Source: Anaerobacillus sp.
GTDB lineage: Bacteria; Bacillota; Bacilli; Bacillales; Anaerobacillaceae
Direction: 5' to 3'
NCBI GenBank assembly: GCA_007118195.1
Contig: SKSA01000197.1
Location: forward strand, 1-6,100
DNA length: 6,100 bases
The notes below the pieces were generated by a model, which worked only from the letters and a program-made list of their open reading frames with translations, did no database searches and was not told where the DNA came from. Position numbers and translations under genes: made by a program. Below are positions 1 to 5,083 of this stretch, in pieces; the stretch's first letter is position 1; every line of letters begins with the position of its first letter.

Positions 1-268
1 CTATATGATACGTAGAGCTATTGTGACCGCCAACACCATTAGTAACTACTGTTGGATCATAGCAAAGTTGAACCGTTCCATCTCGTAGTATAATCTCATG
101 ATAGCCACCAGTTGACCAACCAAGGCCTTTCCAACGATTGTTCCAAAAGGCCCAAAAATCACCACCATTTGTTGCCGTATGATGACGAGCGACCTTCTTA
201 ATGTCAGATTCAGAACGCCGACTCGAACGTTTCGGGGTTTCACCACGAATATCTTGAATGTTCGACAT
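1..268 (-). CDS. N-acetylmuramoyl-L-alanine amidase (Amidase_2/PGRP fold), 5' part only
   Basis: This frame is open from an ATG at 268-266 to the left edge, giving 89 residues of an incomplete protein. Amidase_2 enzymes are zinc hydrolases that cut the bond between N-acetylmuramic acid and L-alanine in peptidoglycan. Visible family features, in order, are ARHHTAT (residues 28-34; H29 aligns with the first zinc histidine of T7 lysozyme), a Trp/Gly-rich stretch with WKGLGW (46-51), GGYHEIILRDGTVQ (54-67, the conserved GYH-x-II-RDG core), and GVGGHNSSTYHI (78-89, where H82 is a probable second zinc-region histidine). The C-terminal zinc ligand and any wall-binding repeats lie outside the window. 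The start is supported by AGGAGG at 282-277, 8 bases from the ATG. There is no signal peptide, as in many prophage endolysins and mother-cell amidases. A hairpin repeat and the fabI terminator insulate it from fabI. The enzyme class is well supported; its role (sporulation, prophage or vegetative) is not. Confidence 0.85.
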   Translation of the reverse strand, partial: MSNIQDIRGETPKRSSRRSESDIKKVARHHTATNGGDFWAFWNNRWKGLGWSTGGYHEIILRDGTVQLCYDPTVVTNGVGGHNSSTYHI

Positions 269-299
269 ACCCTTTTCCTCCTTTTTAACTCTCTATATA

Positions 300-329
300 A
301 ATAATATGCTGTAATGCACTAAGGAGGTG
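300..329 (-). promoter_or_regulatory. Candidate SigK-type promoter for the amidase
   Basis: On the minus strand, CACC (329-326) is followed after 16 bases by GCATATTATT (309-300). The mother-cell factor SigK prefers mACm, about 16 bp, then gCATAnnnTA; all positions fit except the last A. The predicted start falls about 15 bases before the AGGAGG site, leaving a short leader. I see no convincing SigA -35 for the TATTAT overlapping this -10. Short sporulation consensus sequences match by chance, so this is tentative. It is plausible because B. subtilis amidases CwlC and CwlH are SigK-controlled. Confidence 0.35.
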
Positions 330-338
330 AGAAATTCT

Positions 339-417
339 AAAAAAAAGCGCAAGCGCCTTGATCACGAGCAAAAGGACTGAAGTGTCCGAGCTCGTAGGCG
401 CCTGGAGCTAGACAACT
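339..417. repeat. Bacillus-type intergenic hairpin repeat
   Basis: A long bulged hairpin forms from GCGCCT (353-358) with AGGCGC (396-401), ACGAGC (364-369) with GCTCGT (390-395), and GGAC (374-377) with GTCC (384-387). The flanks are GCGCAAGCGC (347-356) and TGGAGCTAGACA (403-414). Read on the minus strand it starts TGTCTAGCTCCA and ends in GCGC followed by eight T (346-339), so it could also act as a terminator ahead of the amidase. I recall this pattern as a frequent intergenic repeat in Bacillus genomes; that is memory, not a search. No protein is encoded. Confidence 0.6.
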
Positions 418-449
418 TTCCAAGTTTAAAATATACTTTCTTATCTTTT

Positions 450-499
450 AAAAAAACCTGTGAGCTACTATTTAAACAAATAGCATTCACAGGCTTTTT
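450..499 (-). terminator. Intrinsic terminator of fabI, possibly bidirectional
   Basis: CCTGTGA (457-463) pairs with TCACAGG (487-493), and inside it CTATTT (468-473) pairs with AAATAG (478-483) around an AAAC loop. On the minus strand the stem is followed by seven T (456-450), the expected form for ending fabI, whose stop codon is 18 bases upstream at 514-512. On the plus strand a run of five T (495-499) follows, so it could stop transcription both ways. Confidence 0.88.
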
Positions 500-511
500 C
501 TCAATTATATT

Positions 512-1294
512 TTATTTCATAAGTCCAATAATATTATATCCACCGTCAACGTGTAAAATTTCACCAGTAATACCTCGTGAAAGATCACTCATTAAGAATA
601 GCGCTGCGTCCCCAACTTCTTCTTGAGTTACAGTCCGTCTTAGTGGTGCACTAGCTTCAAACTCATCGACCACTTTATTAAAGTCTGAAATTCCTTTTGC
701 TGCCAATGTTCTGATTGGGCCAGCAGAGATTGAGTTAACACGAATCCCCTCTCTACCAAGGTCATTAGCCAAATATTTCACACTAGCGTCAAGTGATGCT
801 TTAGCTACACCCATAACATTATAATGTTTTACGACACGTTCTCCGCCTAAATATGTGAGAGTAATGATACTTCCCCCCTCTGTCATTAAACCTCTAGCTG
901 CTTTTGTAACTGCTGTAAGCGAATATGAACTAATATTTTGTGCAAGTAGGAAGCCTTCTCGTGTCGTATCTAAATATTCCCCACCTAATTCATCTTTATT
1001 AGCAAAGGCGATACAGTGAGCGACACCATGAATTGTACCAACTTCTTCTTTTATTGTGTTAAACGTTGCATCGATTTCTTCATCACTTGATATATCACAA
1101 GGCAAAACAAGAGAATCTTTTCTTTCTAATGTTTCAGCTAAGTCTCTAACATTTTTCTCTAATCTTTCTCCTGCGTATGTAAAAATAAGTCTTGCTCCTG
1201 CTTTCGATAGTGACTGAGCAATTCCCCAGGCAATACTACGTTTATTAGCAACGCCCATAATGACATACGTTCGATTTTCTAACGATAAATTCAT
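512..1294 (-). CDS. fabI: Enoyl-[acyl-carrier-protein] reductase (NADH), FabI
   Basis: FabI performs the last step of each type II fatty acid elongation cycle, reducing trans-2-enoyl-ACP to acyl-ACP in the cytoplasm; it is the triclosan target. The 260-residue protein is full length and very close to my recollection of B. subtilis FabI. It shows the short-chain dehydrogenase nucleotide motif GVANKRSIAWGIA (residues 14-26), IFTYAGERLEK (37-47), the catalytic Y158-x6-K165 pair in YNVMGVAK with the upstream tyrosine in LTYLGG (Y148), and the substrate-loop motif SAGPIRTLAAKGI (190-202). I chose the ATG at 1294-1292 over the adjoining in-frame TTG at 1297-1295 because it matches the family start MN-SLE and lies 8 bases from AGGAGG (1308-1303). 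It is probably monocistronic, with its own promoter, FapR-like operator and terminator. In B. subtilis, fabI lies in the same neighbourhood. No missing residues or frameshift are seen. Confidence 0.97.
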   Translation of the reverse strand: MNLSLENRTYVIMGVANKRSIAWGIAQSLSKAGARLIFTYAGERLEKNVRDLAETLERKDSLVLPCDISSDEEIDATFNTIKEEVGTIHGVAHCIAFANKDELGGEYLDTTREGFLLAQNISSYSLTAVTKAARGLMTEGGSIITLTYLGGERVVKHYNVMGVAKASLDASVKYLANDLGREGIRVNSISAGPIRTLAAKGISDFNKVVDEFEASAPLRRTVTQEEVGDAALFLMSDLSRGITGEILHVDGGYNIIGLMK

Positions 1295-1332
1295 CAAAAA
1301 ATCCTCCTTTTATTTAAATGTATAAGTTGTTA

Positions 1333-1349
1333 TTAGCACTTGGTCCTAA
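1333..1349 (-). promoter_or_regulatory. FapR-type operator of fabI
   Basis: The 17-base TTAGCACTTGGTCCTAA is an imperfect dyad with TTAG and CTAA ends around an AC...GT core. It resembles the Bacillus FapR operator, which as I recall it is close to TTAGTACC-n-GGTACTAA. FapR is the malonyl-CoA-responsive repressor of fatty acid and phospholipid genes, and fabI is a known member of its regulon in B. subtilis. The site begins two bases after the -10 box and covers the transcription start, an effective place for repression. Confidence 0.75.
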
Positions 1350-1351
1350 TA

Positions 1352-1379
1352 ATTATAGCACGTACCTATAAATTAGCAA
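1352..1379 (-). promoter_or_regulatory. SigA promoter of fabI with extended -10
   Basis: On the minus strand the -10 is TATAAT (1357-1352), preceded by TGC to give the extended TGnTATAAT form. A partial -35, TTGCTA (1379-1374), lies 16 bases upstream. Transcription should start near 1345, inside the FapR-like operator, leaving a leader of about 50 bases to the ATG. Confidence 0.75.
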
Positions 1380-1484
1380 AGATTTGTTTTTTAGAAAAAC
1401 TTGTCTTGTCGCCAAAGTTTTATGACGAAAGCTTCAGTTTTTCTTATACTATCATCAAATTCAACTTATAAATTCTGAGAGTGT

Positions 1485-1523
1485 AAAAAAAAGGGTAAGC
1501 CAATCAACCTTGACCTACCCTTT
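1485..1523 (-). terminator. Terminator of the antiporter / small-protein unit
   Basis: AAAGGGTA (1490-1497) pairs with TACCCTTT (1516-1523). On the minus strand the stem runs directly into eight T (1492-1485). The loop is long (18 bases), so strength is uncertain. The stem includes the last codons and TAG stop of the small protein, which ties the terminator to that gene. Confidence 0.75.
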
Positions 1524-1661
1524 ACTCGTTTCTATATTTCGTTTTGTAAAGTAGCAGTGTGAACATTTATAAATAACATTTTGATTTGCTTGAGCTGTTA
1601 AGACGTTTTCAATGTTATCTTTCTGGTTAAACTCGGGGCAATAAACTTGAATTTGGTCCAT
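1515..1661 (-). CDS. Small cysteine-containing protein, 48 residues, unknown function
   Basis: I do not recognise this protein. The frame begins MDQIQVYCPEF and ends NIETSKG. It has a Cys-Pro near the start (C8-P9) and, 25 residues later, C33-S-H-C36 within the stretch YKCSHCYFTKR. With C8, C33, C36 and H35 it could hold a metal or work as a thiol protein, but a four-cysteine zinc ribbon is not complete. There is no signal peptide or membrane segment. The ATG at 1661-1659 is preferred because AGGTGA (1674-1669) lies 7 bases upstream; another in-frame ATG at 1667-1665 is only one base from that site. It begins 42 bases after the antiporter stop on the same strand and ends inside a terminator hairpin, so co-transcription with the antiporter is likely. 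Reading frame, binding site and terminator together make it a credible gene; the function is open. Confidence 0.65.
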   Translation of the reverse strand: MDQIQVYCPEFNQKDNIENVLTAQANQNVIYKCSHCYFTKRNIETSKG

Positions 1662-1703
1662 AATCATGTCACCTCATCTATATCATTTGCCCCAATAAAA
1701 TGT

Positions 1704-3548
1704 TTATTCAAAAAAACCTCGTAGCTTTTGAACGTGCTTTAAGCTCCCCGTTACGACGATGCGGTCACCAACTTGTAGTCGTGTGTCACCGTGTGGAACA
1801 ATCGCTTCATTTCCCCTAAAAATTCGAACAAAAACCGTATCTCCTAAATAAGGGAACTCTCGTAACCTTAATCCATCAAATTGAGGATTATTAATATCCA
1901 TTTCATAAAGACCATTTTCCTGCTTACTAAACATATTAATTACACTTGGGCTTTCGATCAAAGCTCTGACAATAATTTGCGTTGATAAAAAAATTGAAAA
2001 AACATCAACGCCAATTTTTCGTAAAAAATCAATGAGGACTGGTTTATCTACCCTCGCAATAACTCTTTGGACCCCTAGTTCTTTTCCTTTCTTGGCAACT
2101 TCAAAGTTTTTCTCTTCATCACCTGTCGCAACGACTAAAATATCTGTTTCAAACACTTTTTTATTTTCTAATGTGCTTAAATAAAAGTCTGGTATTTCTT
2201 CTATTGAAAATGCACTTTCAGGTTTTAAAGCTTCAATTTTTTGCTGTTTTGTATGATAAACATACGTTACGAACCTTTCACCATCTAAATTTAACGAAAG
2301 CGGCATCGTTAACTGATTAGCACCAACAAAAACAACCTTCTGGCGATCAGCGGCAATAGCTTGTAATGGGAACAGCTTCTTAAATACAATGGGTGTCACG
2401 ATACATGATATAACAGCCACTAATATTAAAGCCGAGGCTAGTTGAGTATCAATAATTCCTATTCGTTCACCGATTGCAACTGCGGCAATGACTAATGATA
2501 ATGTTGAAGTTAGTAAAAAGCCCGCGCCAATCGTCGTTTTCCAATCATACCATCTCTTTAAAATTAAAGAAGGTAAAACTTTTGAGATTAATAATGCTAA
2601 GAAAAGTAAAGGAATCAGAAGTAGTACTTTTGAATCTTCGAACAGAGCCCAAATATCGAGACCAACTCCAACCATCACGAAAAAAATAGGTATTAAAAAT
2701 CCATAGCCAAAGGAATCTAATTTTTTTACCATCTCTGGGTTAGGCGACAGTAATGACACTAAAACCCCAGCTAAAAAAGCTCCTAGTATGTTTTCTGCTC
2801 CTACTGTTTCAGATAAGGCAACTAACAAAATAATTAACGTAAAAATTGCCCTTGTATCAATTTGAATAGTACCTTTTGTCATTGTCTCAAAATAAGATTG
2901 TTCTCTAAAGTGTTTACCTAATAAGTAAATCAATATCCCAACTGCAAAAAGAATTAATATAAGCCATGTATTACCACCATCTTGGCTATATAGTGACACA
3001 AATACTGCTAATAAAATCATCGTGACTAAATCGGCAATTACAGCGACTAGTAAAATGATTTGCCCAATCGCTTTGTTCATTAAATTAGCTTCTTTTAACG
3101 TTGGTACAACAACCCCTAAAGAAATCGTTGAGATAATAAGTGTCATTAAAAATGCACTACTAATGTAACCTAACGCGACAAACAACAAAGAAAGCAAGTA
3201 TGATAAACCAAATACAAAAACAAAAATAAGTGAAGCAACTAAAAATGCATTTGGTTCTTGTTTTCCATTAGGTAATAACGCTTTTTTCTTTTTGTTCATA
3301 AACGCAGAAAAATCAATTTCAAGACCACTTAAAAACATTAAAAAGATAAAGCCTAATAACGAAAGCGTTTCTAACCATATGTCAAATTGAACAATATTAA
3401 ATCCGCTCTTTCCAATAATAATCCCTGCAATAATTTCAGCAACAACAACAGGAATTATTTGTAGCCGTAGCCGATGCAAAATAACTGGAATTAAAAAAGC
3501 AATCGTAACAACGATCACAAGAGATGCTACCGATGCATGTTCTTCCAC
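1704..3548 (-). CDS. yjbQ: CPA2-family monovalent cation/proton antiporter with RCK domains, YjbQ-like
   Basis: This 614-residue membrane protein probably exchanges K+ or Na+ for protons, like Kef-type and other CPA2 transporters. Residues 1 to about 392 form a Na+/H+ exchanger domain of many hydrophobic helices, with LSGLEID (73-79), SLGVVVPTLKEANLMN (143-158), a membrane aspartate in IADLVTM (D173), and GAFLAGVLVSLL (256-267). A Rossmann-like RCK_N (TrkA_N) region follows at about 403-525, then an RCK_C (TrkA_C) domain at about 546-612. RCK_N is degenerate: its first strand reads VVFVGANQLT instead of a GxGxxG turn, and the second strand ends in YVYHTKQQ with no acidic residue, so dinucleotide binding is doubtful. 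The GTG at 3548-3546 is chosen because GGAGG (3560-3556) lies 7 bases upstream; the in-frame TTG at 3662 is part of the -35 box. Its position divergent from prpE matches B. subtilis yjbQ. The transported ion cannot be told from sequence. Confidence 0.92.
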   Translation of the reverse strand: MEEHASVASLVIVVTIAFLIPVILHRLRLQIIPVVVAEIIAGIIIGKSGFNIVQFDIWLETLSLLGFIFLMFLSGLEIDFSAFMNKKKKALLPNGKQEPNAFLVASLIFVFVFGLSYLLSLLFVALGYISSAFLMTLIISTISLGVVVPTLKEANLMNKAIGQIILLVAVIADLVTMILLAVFVSLYSQDGGNTWLILILFAVGILIYLLGKHFREQSYFETMTKGTIQIDTRAIFTLIILLVALSETVGAENILGAFLAGVLVSLLSPNPEMVKKLDSFGYGFLIPIFFVMVGVGLDIWALFEDSKVLLLIPLLFLALLISKVLPSLILKRWYDWKTTIGAGFLLTSTLSLVIAAVAIGERIGIIDTQLASALILVAVISCIVTPIVFKKLFPLQAIAADRQKVVFVGANQLTMPLSLNLDGERFVTYVYHTKQQKIEALKPESAFSIEEIPDFYLSTLENKKVFETDILVVATGDEEKNFEVAKKGKELGVQRVIARVDKPVLIDFLRKIGVDVFSIFLSTQIIVRALIESPSVINMFSKQENGLYEMDINNPQFDGLRLREFPYLGDTVFVRIFRGNEAIVPHGDTRLQVGDRIVVTGSLKHVQKLRGFFE

Positions 3549-3633
3549 GAAAAAACCTCCATCCACTATATAAGTTTGATTAGTTTTACCTATTATCGGA
3601 AAATGATAAAGTATAACATGTGAAAACCTAACC

Positions 3634-3662
3634 ATCATAAAGAATAAGGTTTTGTTTGTCAA
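3634..3662 (-). promoter_or_regulatory. Strong SigA promoter of the antiporter gene
   Basis: On the minus strand a perfect -35 TTGACA (3662-3657) is followed after exactly 17 bases by TATGAT (3639-3634), one mismatch from consensus. Transcription should start near 3627, giving a leader of roughly 80 bases before the GTG. That leader can fold a small TTATC/GATAA hairpin (3609-3605 with 3597-3593), possibly enclosed by TTAGGTTTT pairing with AAAACTAA (3587-3580). A second extended -10, TGTTATACT (3618-3610), lies inside the leader without a good -35. Confidence 0.85.
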
Positions 3663-3690
3663 TAACTAAAAACTATACAAACCCTATAAT
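3662..3690 (+). promoter_or_regulatory. Possible promoter of prpE and the lipoprotein gene
   Basis: A perfect TATAAT (3685-3690) is the best plus-strand -10 before prpE, but the hexamer 17 bases upstream is ATAACT (3662-3667), a poor -35. If used, it would run back to back with the antiporter promoter, and the two -35 elements would touch or overlap. An activator or another sigma factor may be involved; I cannot tell. Confidence 0.3.
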
Positions 3691-3756
3691 CACTAATATG
3701 ATTCTTTTTTCCGCTTTAATCGTAATTTTTTAAAATAAAAATAAGGAGAGTTCACA

Positions 3757-4497
3757 ATGATTGACGTTATAGGTGATATACATGGCTGTTATGATGAGTT
3801 TGAGGAATTAACGAAAAAAATGGGATATAGTTGGGACATGGGTTATCCTATTCATCCAGATGCACGAAAACTTGCTTTTGTCGGTGATTTAACAGATCGT
3901 GGGCCTCATTCACTAAGAGTGATTGAAGTAGTTTCAAGAATAGTAAAAGAAGGTATCGCTCATTACACACCTGGAAACCATTGCGATAAATTATACCGCT
4001 TTTTTTTAGGGAGAAACGTCCAACAAACGCATGGACTAGAAACGACAGTAGCTGAATTAAAAGATCTATCTAAGAGAGAGTATGCTTCAATTAGAACAAA
4101 ATATATGGAACTATATGAAAATGCTCCCTTATATTTAGTATTAGATGAGAAGAGACTTGTGATCGCGCATGCAGGGATCCGCCCGGACTACATTGGTAGA
4201 AAGGATAAAAAAGTAAAGACGTTTGTGTTATACGGGGACATTACTGGGGAAAAGAATGACGATGGTTCTCCAGTTCGGCGTGATTGGGCAAAAAAGTATA
4301 CAAATGAAAAAGCATTTATCGTATACGGTCATACACCTGTTAGTGAGCCACGACTTATTAATGGAACGATAAACATCGATACAGGCTGCGTTTTCGGCGG
4401 TAGTTTAACAGCATTCCGTTATCCAGAAAAAGAAACCGTCTCTGTTGGTTCAAAACAACCATATGTGCCAGAAAAGTTTCGGATCTTTGATGATTAG
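3757..4497 (+). CDS. prpE: Bis(5'-nucleosyl)-tetraphosphatase PrpE (PPP-family phosphoesterase)
   Basis: PrpE belongs to the PPP metallophosphatase superfamily. The B. subtilis protein is annotated as an asymmetrical Ap4A hydrolase (giving ATP and AMP) and has been linked to spore germination. The 246 residues are full length against about 244 in B. subtilis. All metal-binding motifs are present in order: GDIHG (6-10; D7, H9), GDLTDRG (43-49; D44, D47), GNHCDK (73-78; N74, H75), AHAG (137-140; H138) and YGHTP (190-194; H192). Family stretches HGLETT (92-97) and [10 protein letters not shown] (206-215) are also kept. AAGGAG (3743-3748), 8 bases before the ATG, fixes the start. It lies divergent from the antiporter and 31 bases before a lipoprotein gene on the same strand, so those two are probably co-transcribed. 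The protein is soluble and cytoplasmic, with no defect visible. Confidence 0.95.
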   Translation: MIDVIGDIHGCYDEFEELTKKMGYSWDMGYPIHPDARKLAFVGDLTDRGPHSLRVIEVVSRIVKEGIAHYTPGNHCDKLYRFFLGRNVQQTHGLETTVAELKDLSKREYASIRTKYMELYENAPLYLVLDEKRLVIAHAGIRPDYIGRKDKKVKTFVLYGDITGEKNDDGSPVRRDWAKKYTNEKAFIVYGHTPVSEPRLINGTINIDTGCVFGGSLTAFRYPEKETVSVGSKQPYVPEKFRIFDD

Positions 4498-4528
4498 TTA
4501 AATTTCATTTTTGAAAGGGAGTTACTAC

Positions 4529-4981
4529 ATGAGATTAAAAATTATTATTGCTTTGTCGATACTTGTATTAATTGTCTCAGCTTGCGGTGGCGAAACGAAT
4601 ATTACACCTAATACGGATGAGAGTAAAATCATTATTGATGAGGAGCGTTCGTTAATTACTTTTTATGCTTTAATAGAGAATGAAAACCGAGGAAAAGTAG
4701 GTCCACTTTACGCCAAGTTCATTATTTACGATGAAACTCTGCAAGATGCGATTGGCGGCTATGAGGTGATTGAATTTACCAATGATACAGGAGAAAAACA
4801 ACCATTTTCTATTGATGGAAAAAGTGCTTATTTTATCTCCGAGTCATTTCTATTTAATGCTGAATTAGATAACGAAGAATTAGTCAATCAAGTTGAGGTC
4901 GTTATTAGCGACGAAAACAAAATGGAGTTAGTACAATTTTTAATACCCAATATTGAAAAGCATGAAGCACCATCCTCATAG
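4529..4981 (+). CDS. Small predicted lipoprotein, unknown function
   Basis: I do not recognise this 150-residue protein. It starts MRLK, followed by a hydrophobic run and the lipobox V16-S17-A18-C19 with CGG after it, a clear signal peptidase II site; it should be attached by lipid to the outer face of the cell membrane. The mature part (about 131 residues) is acidic and alternates short hydrophobic and polar stretches, as in FYALIENENRGKVG and GGYEVIEFTND, suggesting a beta-sandwich; this is a guess from composition. It has no cysteine beyond C19. The ATG at 4529 is preferred over the in-frame TTG at 4511 because AAAGGGAG (4514-4521) lies 7 bases before it and the signal peptide then has normal length. 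It follows prpE by 31 bases and ends within a terminator hairpin, so it is the last gene of that unit. I do not recall it at this place in B. subtilis. Confidence 0.85.
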   Translation: MRLKIIIALSILVLIVSACGGETNITPNTDESKIIIDEERSLITFYALIENENRGKVGPLYAKFIIYDETLQDAIGGYEVIEFTNDTGEKQPFSIDGKSAYFISESFLFNAELDNEELVNQVEVVISDENKMELVQFLIPNIEKHEAPSS

Positions 4982-5001
4982 CAGGAAGGTGCTTCATTTT
5001 T
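4962..5001 (+). terminator. Intrinsic terminator of the prpE-lipoprotein unit
   Basis: ATGAAGCACC (4962-4971) pairs with GGTGCTTCAT (4988-4997), and inside it TCCT (4973-4976) pairs with AGGA (4983-4986) around a six-base loop. Five T (4997-5001) follow. The left arm and loop encode the last residues of the lipoprotein and its TAG (4979-4981), so the coding end and terminator overlap. Confidence 0.92.
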
Positions 5002-5006
5002 ATTCG

Positions 5007-5083
5007 TCAATTTGTCCATCCGACGTGGACAAATTGAGGTAAATGTCTTTTTGAGGTGTCTGACACCATGTGAAGATTTCACA
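5007..5083. repeat. Cluster of three inverted repeats between convergent genes
   Basis: Three dyads lie in 77 bases. The first pairs TCAATTTGTCCA (5007-5018) with TGGACAAATTGA (5026-5037), 12 perfect base pairs with a 7-base loop. The second is GGTGTC-T-GACACC (5055-5067). The third pairs TGTGAA (5069-5074) with TTCACA (5078-5083) and contains the rluD stop codon. None is followed by a T run on either strand, so they are not standard terminators. CACC (5064-5067) can alternatively pair with GGTG (5089-5092 region), competing with the second dyad. I suspect REP-like repeats, but copy number elsewhere is unknown. Confidence 0.6.

Noticed and set aside
46..246. 66-codon open frame on the minus strand
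   Set aside because: It lies in the wrong frame within the amidase gene, whose own frame has family motifs, a strong ribosome binding site and stays open to the edge.
327..380. Mini-frame from GTG after the plus-strand AGGAGG, rich in Lys and Arg
   Set aside because: The GTG overlaps the Shine-Dalgarno sequence itself, and the 17 codons run through the hairpin repeat; not a credible gene.
2488..2706. Two plus-strand open frames (2488-2706 and 2495-2689)
   Set aside because: They lie opposite the membrane domain of the antiporter, have no binding site and no protein features; shadows of the real gene.
3549..3662. Longer N-terminus for the antiporter from TTG at 3662
   Set aside because: That TTG is the first part of the TTGACA -35 box, so it would not be transcribed; GTG at 3548 has a good binding site and gives the family length.
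4511..4528. TTG start six codons upstream for the lipoprotein
   Set aside because: The TTG overlaps the ribosome binding site region that serves the ATG at 4529, and the signal peptide is normal from that ATG.
4888..5082. Minus-strand 64-codon open frame
   Set aside because: It crosses the lipoprotein 3' end, a terminator and repeats, with no ribosome binding site or family likeness.
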